Assembly: GCF_000745345.1 (NCBI RefSeq)
Contig: NZ_JQNR01000005.1
Coordinates: forward strand, 310,001 to 374,000
Origin: Actinacidiphila yeochonensis CN732
Lineage (GTDB): Bacteria > Actinomycetota > Actinomycetes > Streptomycetales > Streptomycetaceae
Direction: 5' to 3'
Length of the DNA stretch: 64,000 nt
The notes under the pieces were generated by a model. The model was not told the origin of the DNA. It made no database searches and saw only the letters and a program-made list of their open reading frames with translations. Positions 19,220 to 28,228 of this stretch are shown in pieces (position 1 is the stretch's first letter; each line of letters starts with the position of its first letter). Both the position numbers and the translations under genes were made by a program.

Positions 19220-19650
19220 TCAGCGCGAGCGGCCGTGCCGGTCGCGCGCCGCCCGCCAGCGGTTGACGGTCCCGGGGGCGTAGCGCAGCGCGGCGGGATC
19301 GTCCAGCAGCGCGTTCAGGTGCTGGAAGAAGGCGGTCGGCGACATGCCCAGCCGCTCGCGGATCGCCCGGTCGCGCGGGCCGGGGCCGGACCAGCCGCGC
19401 CCGGCCAGGTCCAGTACGGCGGTGTCCCGCGCCGACAGCCCCTCAGCCCCCGGCCGGTCGCCGTCCGGCGGCCCTCGGCGTCCGGCCCCTCGGCGCCCGC
19501 CCGGTCGGCGCCCGGCTGTTCGGTGTCGGGCCCCTCAGCGGCGTCCGGTCCCTGGCCGGGCTCCGTGCCGGGCCTTCCGTCCGGCCGCGGCCGCGGCTGC
19601 GGCTGCGGGACGTCGTCCGGGCCGGGGCCGGGACCCTCGGGGGTGCTCAT
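19220..19650 (-). pseudogene. DUF3263 helix-turn-helix protein, frameshifted
   Basis: The C-terminal 75 residues are a clear DUF3263 domain: LSARDTAVLDLAGRGW, GPRDRAIRERLGMSP, FFQHLNALLDDPAAL, then a basic end. This frame has no start codon and an in-frame TGA upstream. The only good start is ATG 19650, which gives MSTPEGPGPGPDDVPQPQP and a Pro/Gly-rich leader in a different frame. One missing G in the run at 19472-19474 would join the two (the present GAGGGCCGCC would be GAGGGGCCGCC). This may be a recent mutation or a base-calling error. DUF3263 proteins are small, probably DNA-binding, and of unknown role. Confidence 0.75.
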
Positions 19651-19720
19651 GGACGACTCCTCCGCCGCGCGGTGCCGGCCGCGCCGGCCGGTACCGCGAT
19701 CGTACGGCCGACCCGGGGCG

Positions 19721-21037
19721 TCAGTTCGCCGCGACGGACTTGGACTTGTTGTCCTGCGTCTCGGCGTAGATCTGCAGGTCGGACAGCACCTTCTTGGGGT
19801 CGGAGTGCACGGCCTGCCCGATGACGTCCTTGAGCCGCGAGCTGACCTCGGCCCAGGAGGTCTTGTCGACCGGGTAGAAGACCGCGTCCGGCAGCAGGTT
19901 GAGGAACTGGACCAGGTCCTTGTCCTTGGGGTTGGCGCGCATCGCGTCCGAGGCGGACGTGGTCACCGGCAGCAGGCCGTACTCGTCGAGGAACTTGACG
20001 CTGTTCTTCTGCTGGTAGACGAACTGGAGGAACGTCCCGTCGGCGTCGCGGTTGCCGCTGTGGTTGAAGGCCATCATCCAGTCGGCGACGCCCAGGGTGT
20101 TGGTGTCGGTGCCGGTCTCGCCGGGCAGCGCGGCCACGCCGACGTCGATGCCCTTCTGCTTGGCCTGGGCCAGCAGGGTGGGGTGGCCGTTGATCATGGC
20201 GGCGTCGCCGGCCAGGAACTCGTCGAAGACGTCCTGCCGGTTGGTCTTGGCCGGGTCCTTGGGGCCGACGAGGCCGGGCTTGACCAGGTTCTTCGTCAGC
20301 CAGCTGAACGCCTCGACGTTGGCGGCGCTGTCGAAGGTGTAGTTGTCGGCCGAGTCGGTCAGCCCGCCGCTGCCGCTGCTGCCGGTCGCGCCGAGCATCC
20401 ACATCAGCGACTCGGCCTGGGCCTCCTCGGGGCCGAGCGGCAGGCCGTAGGGGACCTTGACGCCGGCGTCCTTGAGCAGCTTGGCGTCCTCGGCCAGCTC
20501 CGCCCAGGTCTGCGGGGCCTTCTCGATGCCGGCGTGCGCGAAGAGCTTCTTGTTGTAGAAGAACATCCGGGAGCTGGACACCCACGGGATGCCGTACTGG
20601 GTGTGGTCGACCGTGCCGGCCTGCGCCAGCGAGGGGATGAAGTCGGCCTGCTCGCTCACCGTGAAGAGGTCGTCGGCGCTGTAGAGCTGGCCCGCGGCGG
20701 CGTAGGAGGCGTAGGAGCCGATCTGCGCGATGTCCGGCGGGGTGCCCTTCTTGACCATGTCGGCGACCGTCGCGTCGACGTGCGTCCAGTCGACCACCTG
20801 GACGTCCACGGTGATGCGCGGGTTCTGCTTCTCGAAGGCGGAGACGATGCCGTTCCAGTAGCTCGTGGAGCTGGTGTGCGCCTTCGGGTCGCCGTAGTCG
20901 GCGGCGACCATGTGGATCGTGACGTCCTTGCTCAGCGGGGAGCTCGCCCCGCACGCGCTGACTCCGGTCAGGGCCAGGGCCGATGAGAGGCAAGCCGTGA
21001 TGCCGAGGAGTCGTCGCCGCTGCACTGTTCCTACCAT
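19721..21037 (-). CDS. ABC transporter sugar-binding lipoprotein
   Basis: A 438-residue family 1 extracellular solute-binding lipoprotein. The signal peptide (about residues 8-28) ends in the lipobox VSAC, so Cys29 is lipidated. The mature part shows the usual sugar-binder features: YWNGIVSAFEKQNPRITVDV, PPDIAQIGSY, YGIPWVSSSRMFFYNKKLF, and NGHPTLLAQAKQKGIDVGVA. It is divergent from nagK-nagA, with DasR-like sites in the shared promoter region, so a GlcNAc, chitobiose or related amino-sugar ligand is likely. No permease genes are adjacent, so it must share a transporter or be an orphan binder. Confidence 0.9.
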   Translation of the reverse strand: MVGTVQRRRLLGITACLSSALALTGVSACGASSPLSKDVTIHMVAADYGDPKAHTSSTSYWNGIVSAFEKQNPRITVDVQVVDWTHVDATVADMVKKGTPPDIAQIGSYASYAAAGQLYSADDLFTVSEQADFIPSLAQAGTVDHTQYGIPWVSSSRMFFYNKKLFAHAGIEKAPQTWAELAEDAKLLKDAGVKVPYGLPLGPEEAQAESLMWMLGATGSSGSGGLTDSADNYTFDSAANVEAFSWLTKNLVKPGLVGPKDPAKTNRQDVFDEFLAGDAAMINGHPTLLAQAKQKGIDVGVAALPGETGTDTNTLGVADWMMAFNHSGNRDADGTFLQFVYQQKNSVKFLDEYGLLPVTTSASDAMRANPKDKDLVQFLNLLPDAVFYPVDKTSWAEVSSRLKDVIGQAVHSDPKKVLSDLQIYAETQDNKSKSVAAN

Positions 21038-21117
21038 CCTTGGACTTCACCGAGACGTGCGCGGGCGCCCGCTCGGCGGGCACCGCGGAAGGGGAGAGTC
21101 TTCCGCATACCTTTAGC

Positions 21118-21133
21118 CAAGGTCTACACCATG
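21118..21133. promoter_or_regulatory. dre-like site A, lipoprotein side of the nag promoter
   Basis: The core GGTCTACACCA matches 10 of 11 positions of the DasR core GGTCTAGACCA; the outer bases diverge. It lies about 80 bases upstream of the lipoprotein start. Confidence 0.4.
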
Positions 21134-21233
21134 AGTGATCGTTCTCCGTCGCCGGGGGCAGCGGCATTCTCGGCCCACCCCCGCGACGTGCGGTTTCCTC
21201 GTCCATCGGGGCGGAAACGGATCTTGCCCTCCG

Positions 21234-21249
21234 AGTGGACTAGACCTGT
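21234..21249. promoter_or_regulatory. dre site B upstream of nagK
   Basis: AGTGGACTAGACCTGT fits the degenerate DasR consensus A(C/G)TGGTCTAGACCA(C/G)T at 14 of 16 positions, 28 bases upstream of the nagK GTG. Published work on S. coelicolor places a DasR site ahead of nagKA, which agrees. Confidence 0.7.
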
Positions 21250-21276
21250 TCTGGGGTGAGACGCGAGACTGTACCC

Positions 21277-22209
21277 GTGAGACACGTCATCGCTCTCGAT
21301 GTGGGCGGCACCGGGATGAAGGCAGCGCTGGTCGGCGAGGACGGCGCGCTGCTGTACCAGGCACGCCGCCCGACCGGTCGCGAACGCGGGCCCGAGGCGG
21401 TGGCCGAGGCCGTCCTGGACTTCGCCGCGGACCTCTACGCCCACGGCGCCGCCGCCTTCGGCCACGGCGCCCTCGCGGCCGGGGTGGCGGTACCGGGGAT
21501 CGTGGACGAGGACTCCGGCACCGCGGTGTACTCGGCCAACCTGCGCTGGAAGGACCTGCCGCTGCGCGACCTGGTCTCCGCCCGGCTGGGCGGCCTGCCG
21601 GTGGCGCTCGGCCACGACGTGCGGACCGGCGGGCTGGCCGAGGGCCGGATCGGCGCCGGCCGGGGCGCCGACCGCTTCCTGTTCGTGCCGCTGGGCACCG
21701 GCATCGCCGGCGCCATCGGCATCGACGGGCGGATCGAGGCCGGCGCGCACGGCTGCGCCGGCGAGATCGGGCACATCGTGGTCCGCCCCGGCGGCCGCGT
21801 CTGCGGCTGCGGCCAGCTCGGCTGCCTGGAGGCGTACGCCTCGGCCGGCGCGGTCTCCCGCACCTGGGCGCGGGCCAGCGGCGACCCGGCGGCGGACGCC
21901 GCCGCGTGCGCGCGGGCGGTCGCGGACGGCGACCCGCGGGCGGCGCGGGTGTGGCAGGAGGCTGTGGACGCCCTCGCCGACGGCCTGGTCACCGGCCTGA
22001 CGCTGCTCGACCCCCGGACGGTGGTCGTCGGCGGCGGCATGGCCGAGGCCGGCGCCACCCTCTTCGACCCGCTGCGGGAGGCCGTCGAAACCCGGCTGAC
22101 CTTCCAGAAGCTCCCGCACATCGTCCCCGCCGCGCTCGGGGACACCGCCGGCTGCCTGGGCGCGGGCCTGCTCGCCTGGGATCTGATCACCACGGAGGTG
22201 GACGCCTGA
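21277..22209 (+). CDS. nagK: ROK-family N-acetylglucosamine kinase
   Basis: A 310-residue ROK sugar kinase that phosphorylates internal GlcNAc for NagA. The N-terminal phosphate loop is ALDVGGTGMKAALVG and the catalytic base is Asp114 in LGHDVRTGG. The zinc-binding ROK signature is His166 with Cys176, Cys178 and Cys183 (HIVVRPGGRVCGCGQLGCLE). The C-terminus has VVVGGGMAEAG. GTG 21277 was chosen because VRHVIALDVGG starts the fold. Its stop overlaps the nagA ATG (TGATG), so the two are coupled. A dre site lies just upstream. Confidence 0.93.
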   Translation: MRHVIALDVGGTGMKAALVGEDGALLYQARRPTGRERGPEAVAEAVLDFAADLYAHGAAAFGHGALAAGVAVPGIVDEDSGTAVYSANLRWKDLPLRDLVSARLGGLPVALGHDVRTGGLAEGRIGAGRGADRFLFVPLGTGIAGAIGIDGRIEAGAHGCAGEIGHIVVRPGGRVCGCGQLGCLEAYASAGAVSRTWARASGDPAADAAACARAVADGDPRAARVWQEAVDALADGLVTGLTLLDPRTVVVGGGMAEAGATLFDPLREAVETRLTFQKLPHIVPAALGDTAGCLGAGLLAWDLITTEVDA

Positions 22210-23429
22210 TGGCCCCCGTAACGACACCGCCCACACCGGCGGTACCGCCGTCGCCGTCGACCCCCTCGGCCGCGCGGCGCACCGTACTGGCGGGGGTCCG
22301 CGCCGTGCTGCCCTCCGGGGTGCTGGAGGACGGCCGGATCGCCGTCGAGGGCACCCGGATCGCCGAGCCGGAGGCCGCACGGCCCGACGAGGCGGTCGTG
22401 GACCTCTCCGGGCGCGGCTGGACGGTCGTGCCGGGCTTCGTGGACCTGCACAACCACGGCGGCGGCGGCGCCTCGTTCACCTCCGGCACCGCCGAGGACG
22501 TCCTCACCGGGGTGCGCACCCACCGCGAGCACGGCACCACCACTCTGGTGGCCTCCACGGTCACCGAGTCGGAAGAGGCGCTGACCCGGCAGGCGGGGCT
22601 GCTCTCGGAGCTGGTGGAGCAGGGCGACCTGGCCGGCATCCACTACGAGGGCCCGTTCATCTCGCCCTGCCGCAAGGGCGCGCACGACGAGACGCTGCTG
22701 CGCCACCCGGACCCGGCCGCGGTGCGCCGGCTGGTGGAGGCGGGCCGCGGCGCGGTGCGGATGGTCACCCTCGCCACCGAGCTGCCCGGCGGCATCGAGT
22801 CGGTGCGGCTGCTGGCCGACCTCGGCGTGATCGCCGCCGTCGGGCACACCGACGGCGACTACGAGCAGACCGTCGCGGCGATCGACGCCGGCGCCACGGT
22901 GGCCACCCACCTGTTCAACGCGATGCCGCCGCTCCAGCACCGCGCCCCCGGCCCGATCACGGCGCTGCTGGCCGACGAGCGGGTCACCGTCGAGCTGATC
23001 AACGACGGCACCCACCTGCACCCGGCCGTCCTCGAACTCGCCTTCGCCAGCGCCGGACCGGACCGGGTCGCGTTCATCACCGACGCGATGGACGCGGCCG
23101 GCTTCGGCGACGGCCTCTACGACCTGGGCCCGCTCAAGGTCGAGGTGCTGGAGGGCGTGGCCCGGCTGGTGGAGGGCGGCTCGATCGCCGGCTCCACGCT
23201 CACCCTGGACACCGCCTTCAAGCGGGCGGTGACGGTGGACCGGCTGCCGCTGGAGCACGCGGTGAAGGCGCTGTCCGCCAACCCGGCGCGGCTGCTGGGC
23301 CTGTCCGACCGGATCGGCTCGCTGGAGCCGGGCAAGGACGCGGACCTGGTGGTGCTCGACGCGCAGTACGACCTGGTGGGTGTGATGCGCGGGGGCGCGT
23401 GGGTGGTCCGCCCCGACGGGGTGCTCTGA
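22209..23429 (+). CDS. nagA: N-acetylglucosamine-6-phosphate deacetylase
   Basis: A 406-residue amidohydrolase that converts GlcNAc-6-P to glucosamine-6-P and acetate. Metal and catalytic motifs are DLHNHGGGG (His81, His83), IHYEGPF with the metal Glu, VGHTDG, THLFNAMPP, and ITDAMDAAG with the catalytic Asp. SLEPGKDADLVVLD is the family's C-terminal signature. The first 20 residues are a Thr/Pro/Ser-rich extension. It overlaps nagK by one base and is followed by a hairpin terminator, so nagKA is a two-gene operon. It also serves the MurQ product. Confidence 0.96.
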   Translation: MAPVTTPPTPAVPPSPSTPSAARRTVLAGVRAVLPSGVLEDGRIAVEGTRIAEPEAARPDEAVVDLSGRGWTVVPGFVDLHNHGGGGASFTSGTAEDVLTGVRTHREHGTTTLVASTVTESEEALTRQAGLLSELVEQGDLAGIHYEGPFISPCRKGAHDETLLRHPDPAAVRRLVEAGRGAVRMVTLATELPGGIESVRLLADLGVIAAVGHTDGDYEQTVAAIDAGATVATHLFNAMPPLQHRAPGPITALLADERVTVELINDGTHLHPAVLELAFASAGPDRVAFITDAMDAAGFGDGLYDLGPLKVEVLEGVARLVEGGSIAGSTLTLDTAFKRAVTVDRLPLEHAVKALSANPARLLGLSDRIGSLEPGKDADLVVLDAQYDLVGVMRGGAWVVRPDGVL

Positions 23430-23508
23430 CCCCGCGCGGTACCGCCGCGGTCGTACGGCGGGCCGGAATGTTCAACGGCTCGGCAAGGGCCGCACCCCGG
23501 GCCGTAAA

Positions 23509-23537
23509 GGCGGCCGGTCCGCTCTGGGCCGGCCGCC
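23509..23537 (+). terminator. Hairpin terminator after nagKA
   Basis: GGCGGCCGG, an 11-base loop, CCGGCCGCC, followed by GTTGTCTTG. The stem is a perfect 9 bp. It separates nagA from the PfkB kinase gene. Confidence 0.7.
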
Positions 23538-23559
23538 GTTGTCTTGCCAGAATCGACGG

Positions 23560-24495
23560 GTGATCATCACCGTCACGCTGAACGCCGCGCTCGACCTCAC
23601 CTACCGGGTCCCGTCGCTGGTGCCGCGCTCCACCCACCGGGTGCCGGCCGTGGTGGAGCGGCCCGGCGGGAAGGGGGTGAACGTCGCCCGGGTGCTGGCG
23701 GCGCTCGGCCACCGCGCCACCGTGACGGGCTTCGCCGGCGGGCCGGCCGGGCAGGAGCTGCGGCGCGGCCTGGCGGCGGTGCCGCACGCGGACCGGCTGA
23801 CGGACGCGCTGGTACCGGTGGCCGGGCGGACCCGGCGGACGGTGGCCGTGGCGGCCGAGGACACCGGCGACACCACGATGTTCAACGAGCCGGGCCCGGC
23901 GGTCTCCGCGGCCGAGTGGGCCGCCTTCCAGGACCGGTACCGGGAGCTGCTGGCCGGCCCGGACACCCGGGCGGTGGCGCTGTGCGGCAGCCTGCCGCCG
24001 GGCGTGCCGGTCGGCGCCTACGCGGACCTGGTGCGGGAGGCCCGGACGGCCGGCGTCCACGTCCTGCTGGACACCGGCGGCGAACCGCTGCGCCGGGGTC
24101 TGGCCGCCCGCCCGGACCTGATCAAGCCGAACACGGCCGAGCTGGCCGGCCTCACCGGCTTCGCCGAGCCGGCCCGGGCGGCGCTGGACGCCCGCCGCCG
24201 CGGCGCGCGCACGGTCGCGGCGTCGCTGGGCGCTGACGGGATGCTGGTGCTCGCCGAGGACGGCGGCTGGCGGGCCGAACCGCCCGCCCGGCTGCGCGGG
24301 AACCCGGCCGGGGCCGGCGACTCGGCCGTGGCCGGGCTGCTCTCCGGACTCGTCGAGGGCCTGGACTGGCCGTCGCGGGTGGCCCGCGCGGTGGCGCTGT
24401 CGGCGGCGACCGTACTGGCGCCGGCCGCGGGCGAGTACGACCGGGCCGCCTACGCGGACCTGCTGCCGAAGGTGGCGGTCAGGCCGCTCGGCTGA
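23560..24495 (+). CDS. PfkB-family hexose(-phosphate) kinase, 1-phosphofructokinase type
   Basis: A 311-residue ribokinase-like kinase of the FruK/LacC branch. IITVTLNAALDLTYRVP and [17 protein letters not shown] are the substrate-side motifs; LCGSLPPGVP, DLIKPNTAEL and the anion-hole RGNPAGAGDSAVAGLLSG complete the fold. The motif set fits fructose-1-P or tagatose-6-P kinase, and nagKA just upstream makes tagatose-6-P or another amino-sugar-derived hexose phosphate plausible. The exact substrate cannot be read from sequence. GTG 23560 starts the first strand. It lies beyond a terminator and is therefore a separate unit. Confidence 0.88.
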   Translation: MIITVTLNAALDLTYRVPSLVPRSTHRVPAVVERPGGKGVNVARVLAALGHRATVTGFAGGPAGQELRRGLAAVPHADRLTDALVPVAGRTRRTVAVAAEDTGDTTMFNEPGPAVSAAEWAAFQDRYRELLAGPDTRAVALCGSLPPGVPVGAYADLVREARTAGVHVLLDTGGEPLRRGLAARPDLIKPNTAELAGLTGFAEPARAALDARRRGARTVAASLGADGMLVLAEDGGWRAEPPARLRGNPAGAGDSAVAGLLSGLVEGLDWPSRVARAVALSAATVLAPAAGEYDRAAYADLLPKVAVRPLG

Positions 24496-24577
24496 GGGCG
24501 ACGACGGCGTCCGGCCGACGCGCCCGGAGCCCGCCGGACGCGGACCCGCGGACGCGGACTCGGCGGACGCGGACCCG

Positions 24578-25681
24578 CTACTTCGTGACGTAGCCCTGCT
24601 TGAGCCAGACCTGGTCCAGGTTGACGCCGCAGTTGGTGTCGGCCGGGGTGCAGGACAGGGAGAGCGTGTTGGCGCCCTTCTTCAGGTCCACCCACGAGTA
24701 CGTGGACATGCTCCACGCCTTGGCCCAGTCGGTGGCGTGGCTCCAGTTGTTCATCTTCACCGGGCCGGTGTGCGGCTTGCCGTCGACGCCGAGCGTGAGC
24801 GTGGCGTCCGGACCGGCGTTGCCGTAGCTGATGAAGTACGTGTACTTGCCGTCCTCGGGCACGGTGACGGTCCACGTCGCCGAGGCGCCCTGCGTGGCCA
24901 TGTTGTCCACGTAGGTGCCGCCGGCCGCCTGGGCGCCCGGGTGCTCGGTGGAGGTCGCGGCGCCCCCGGCGAGCGCCAGCGTGGCCGCGTCCGCCTTCAA
25001 CGAGCCGAAGGGGGTCGCGGTGGGCGAGGCGGAGGCGCTGGTGGGGGGCGCGGAGGTGACGGCCGGCGCGGAGGTGCTGCTCGCCTCGGCCTTGTCCTTG
25101 CCGCCCGAGCCGTTGGTCATCGCGAAGGCGATGCCGACGGCGACCGCGGCCACCACGGCGACGGCGCCGATGAGCAGGCCCCGGCGGTTGCCGGACCCCG
25201 CCGGGCCGCCCGGGCCGCCCGGACCGCCCGGCTGCTGCGGCCCGCCCGGCTGCTGGAACCCGCCGGGCTGCCCCGGCTGGCCGGGGACCGCCTGCGTGGG
25301 CCCGGCGTACTGGCCCGCGTAACCCTGGCGGCCCTGGCCCTGGCCCTGACCCTGGCCCTGGTCGTAGCCGTAGGGGGCCTGCGCGGGCGCCTGGGGCGGG
25401 TAGCCGTAGCCACCCTGCTGCTGACCGGCGCCCGGCTGGGCCTGCGGCGGGTAGCCGTAGCCGCCCTGCTGCTGGCCGGCACCGGGCTGGGCCTGCGGCG
25501 GGTAGCCGTAACCGCCCTGCGCCGGGCTGCGGCGCTCGCCGACCCGCTGCACCTGGTGGTACGAGGTCCGGGGCACGCCTGGCTGCCCCGCGGTCTGGCC
25601 CGGCTGCTCGCCGCCCTCGGACCGGTAGAGGTACGCGAACGGGTCGTCGTCCTCCGGGGTGCCGTCGTTTCCGGCAGTCAT
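24578..25681 (-). CDS. Membrane-anchored protein with a carbohydrate-binding-module-like domain
   Basis: A 367-residue protein in four parts. A cytosolic Pro/Gly/Gln-rich N-terminus contains three copies of [17 protein letters not shown] (the third partly degenerate), then a (GQ)n tract and a Pro-Gly tract. One transmembrane helix follows ([23 protein letters not shown] without a cleavage site). Next come a Ser/Thr/Ala wall-spanning linker and a C-terminal beta-sandwich resembling CBM6/CBM35 ([33 protein letters not shown]). A Cys pair in [11 protein letters not shown] is a likely disulfide. The topology places the sugar-binding domain outside the cell. It is convergent with the kinase gene. 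ATG 25681 was chosen ([20 protein letters not shown]). Confidence 0.8.
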   Translation of the reverse strand: MTAGNDGTPEDDDPFAYLYRSEGGEQPGQTAGQPGVPRTSYHQVQRVGERRSPAQGGYGYPPQAQPGAGQQQGGYGYPPQAQPGAGQQQGGYGYPPQAPAQAPYGYDQGQGQGQGQGRQGYAGQYAGPTQAVPGQPGQPGGFQQPGGPQQPGGPGGPGGPAGSGNRRGLLIGAVAVVAAVAVGIAFAMTNGSGGKDKAEASSTSAPAVTSAPPTSASASPTATPFGSLKADAATLALAGGAATSTEHPGAQAAGGTYVDNMATQGASATWTVTVPEDGKYTYFISYGNAGPDATLTLGVDGKPHTGPVKMNNWSHATDWAKAWSMSTYSWVDLKKGANTLSLSCTPADTNCGVNLDQVWLKQGYVTK

Positions 25682-26013
25682 CGGCTTTCCACTCCCTCGT
25701 ACTGTGGTATCCCACGACCCTACCGGCCCCATGGGACACACCGTCCAGCTCTTCGACGCCGGCGCGGGGTGCGCGGGTTCCCCCCGGCGGCCCGCGCGCC
25801 CCGGCGGTGACGGGGCCGCGGAGCAGCGGTGAACGCGCGGTGAAACGGGGTGGACGGCGCGGGGCGCGGGGCGCTCGGGGCGGCACGGCCGGGCGGCGGA
25901 CGGGGGACGGCAGGCGGACGGCGAGCGGACGGCGAGCGGTGGGGAAGGGCGGGCGGATCGGTGACAGAAGGCAGCAGGCCGGTGGCGGAAGGCAGCAGGC
26001 CGGTGGCGGCGCG
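25682..26013. other. Divergent promoter region with 22-bp duplication
   Basis: 332 bases with no gene. A 22-bp unit (gaaggcagcaggccggtggcg core) is duplicated at about 25969-26011 next to the methyltransferase start. TGGACG and TAGGGT at about 25723-25755, read on the minus strand, are a weak promoter candidate for the surface protein. Confidence 0.35.
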
Positions 26014-27099
26014 ATGACGGGCGGACCCGGCGTGAGCCCCGTCGACGGCTCGGCTGGTGACGGCTGGCTGCGGTGGCGGACGGCCACCGAGCGGGCCCTC
26101 TACGGGCCGGGCGGCTTCTTCGTCCGCGAACGGCCGGCCGCCCACTTCCGCACCTCCGTGCACGCCTCGCCGCTCTTCGCCGCGGCGGTGGCCCGGCTGC
26201 TCGTCCGGGTCGACGCGGCGCTCGGGCACCCGGCGGAGCCGGCCTTCGTGGACATGGGGGCGGGCGGCGGCGAGCTGGCCGCCGGGGTGCTGGCCGCGCT
26301 GCCGGCCGGGCTGGCCGCCCGGGTCCGGGTGCACGCCGTCGACCTCGGGCCGCGCCCGGACCGGCTGGACCCGCGGGTGGCGTGGTCGGACCGTCCGCCG
26401 CCGGGCGTGGCGGGCCTGCTCTTCGCCAACGAGTGGCTGGACAACGTGCCCGTCGACGTGGCCGCCCCCGGCCCCGACGGCACCCCCCGCTACGTCGAGG
26501 TCCGCCCCCGCGACGGCGCCGAGCGGCTGGGCGCGCCGCTGGACGCGCGGGACGCCGAGTGGCTGGCGCGCTGGTGGCCGGCCCCGGACGGGCCGGACGG
26601 GCCGGACGGGCCGGACGGGCCGGACGGGACCGACGACGCCGTCGGCGAGGACCTCGGCCCCGCCGGCCGCCGGGTCGAGCTGGGGCCGCCCCGGGAGGCG
26701 GCGTGGCGCGAGGCCGCGGGCACGCTCCGCGCGGGGCTGGCGGTCGCCGTGGACTACGGCCACACCCGGGACACCCGTCCGGCCGCCGGCACCCTCACCG
26801 GCTACCGGGACGGCCGCCAGGTCCCGCCCGTGCCCGACGGCTCCCGCGACCTGACCTCGCACGTCGCCATGGACGCCCTCCCGGGCACCCTCACCACCCA
26901 GCGGGCGGCCCTGCGCGCCCTCGGTGTCAGCGGCGCCCGGCCGCCGCTCGCGCTGGCCTCGCGGGACCCGGCCGGCTACGTGCGGGCGCTGGCCGCGGCC
27001 GGCGAGGCGGCCGAGCTGACCGACCCGCACGGTCTGGGCGGCTTCCTCTGGCTGGCCACGCCTGCCGACCCGGGCTGCGCGGACCTGCTGGCACCCTGA
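26014..27099 (+). CDS. MidA/NDUFAF7-family SAM-dependent methyltransferase
   Basis: A 361-residue methyltransferase of the MidA family (PF02636). The SAM loop is [16 protein letters not shown], and family motifs [45 protein letters not shown] and [11 protein letters not shown] are all present. The mitochondrial relative NDUFAF7 dimethylates one arginine of the complex I subunit NDUFS2, the counterpart of NuoD. A NuoD gene lies 1.1 kb downstream here. A (GPD)n tract at about residues 190-202 is low-complexity expansion. The start is ATG 26014, and the ribosome binding site is weak. The target is unproven. Confidence 0.85.
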   Translation: MTGGPGVSPVDGSAGDGWLRWRTATERALYGPGGFFVRERPAAHFRTSVHASPLFAAAVARLLVRVDAALGHPAEPAFVDMGAGGGELAAGVLAALPAGLAARVRVHAVDLGPRPDRLDPRVAWSDRPPPGVAGLLFANEWLDNVPVDVAAPGPDGTPRYVEVRPRDGAERLGAPLDARDAEWLARWWPAPDGPDGPDGPDGPDGTDDAVGEDLGPAGRRVELGPPREAAWREAAGTLRAGLAVAVDYGHTRDTRPAAGTLTGYRDGRQVPPVPDGSRDLTSHVAMDALPGTLTTQRAALRALGVSGARPPLALASRDPAGYVRALAAAGEAAELTDPHGLGGFLWLATPADPGCADLLAP

Positions 27100-27145
27100 G
27101 CACGAGGCCGGGCCCGGAGACCCCCAGCGACACGTCGGCCGCGCG

Positions 27146-28123
27146 TCAGCCGCCGAGCGCGGCCAGCACCCGGGCCTCCACCGCCGGGTCGAGCCCGACC
27201 GGTGCCCGGTCGGGACGCTGCGGCGCGCTGCCGCCGATCGAGGCCAGCCACCGCCAGGTGTCGGCGACGGTCTCGCCGACCGGGCGGCACCGCAGCCCCG
27301 CGGCCAGCGCCTTGCCGACGTCTCCCTGGTGCATCGTGACGTGGTCCGCGCCCGGCGGCAGCCACACCGGCAGCTGCGTCCACGGCTCGATGCCGGCGGC
27401 CAGGACCGTCTCGGGCGCCGCCCAGCGCAGCACCGCGTCCGACCCCGTCACGGCCGCGCACTCCGCCAGCAGCTCCCCCATGGTGGTGTGGCCGGGCGGG
27501 CTGACGACGTTGTAGGGGCCGCCGCGCCCGGCGGCGAGCGCGTCCAGCGTCCAGGCGGCCAGGTCGCGGGCGTCGACGTACTGCAACGGCAGGTCCCGGG
27601 GGCCGGGGGCGAGCACGTCGCCGCCGCGCGCGATCCGGTTCAGCCACCAGGGCAGCCGCCCGACGTTCTCGCGCGGGCCCAGGATCAGCCCGGCCCGCAC
27701 CAGCAGCGCCGCGTCCCCGTAGACCCGCTGCGCCGCCAGCTCGCCCGCCCGCTTCACCGCCGCGTAGTCCTCGCCCTCGCCGCTCACCACGGGCGCGCTC
27801 TCGTCGAGCCGGGCCGGGGCGGGCTCGGCGTACACCGACCGGCTGGAGACGTACGCGTAGCCCCCGACCCGACCGCGCAGCGCCCGTGCCGCCTCGGCGA
27901 CCGGTCCCGCCGCGGCCGACCAGGTGTCCACCACGGCGTCCCACTCCCCCGCGGCCAGCGCGCCGAGATCCCCGGTGGCGCGGTCGCCGAGCAGCGTCCG
28001 CGCTCCCTCGGGCGCGGGGTGCCGGCCGCGGTGGAAGACCGTCACCCCCCAGCTGCGCGCCACCGCGGCCTCCGCCACCGCCCTTCCGACGAACTCCGTC
28101 CCGCCCAGCACAAGGATCTCCAT
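27146..28123 (-). CDS. NAD-dependent epimerase/dehydratase (extended SDR)
   Basis: A 325-residue short-chain dehydrogenase-like protein of the atypical/extended type. The N-terminus [21 protein letters not shown] is a dinucleotide fold with GGTx[13 protein letters not shown] supplies the Ser/Tyr region, and [17 protein letters not shown] the Tyr-x3-Lys pair. [14 protein letters not shown] and [12 protein letters not shown] are typical. These proteins often act as reductases or epimerases on unknown substrates. The gene is divergent from nuoD with a spacer of about 105 bases. Confidence 0.87.
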   Translation of the reverse strand: MEILVLGGTEFVGRAVAEAAVARSWGVTVFHRGRHPAPEGARTLLGDRATGDLGALAAGEWDAVVDTWSAAAGPVAEAARALRGRVGGYAYVSSRSVYAEPAPARLDESAPVVSGEGEDYAAVKRAGELAAQRVYGDAALLVRAGLILGPRENVGRLPWWLNRIARGGDVLAPGPRDLPLQYVDARDLAAWTLDALAAGRGGPYNVVSPPGHTTMGELLAECAAVTGSDAVLRWAAPETVLAAGIEPWTQLPVWLPPGADHVTMHQGDVGKALAAGLRCRPVGETVADTWRWLASIGGSAPQRPDRAPVGLDPAVEARVLAALGG

Positions 28124-28228
28124 GCCCTCCACCCTGGCCCGGCCGCCGCCGCTCGGGAAGGCGGGAACGCCCGCGGCGGATTCCGCCCACGGCGCAACGC
28201 CCCTGCCGGCCCTGAGAGGATGGGACCC

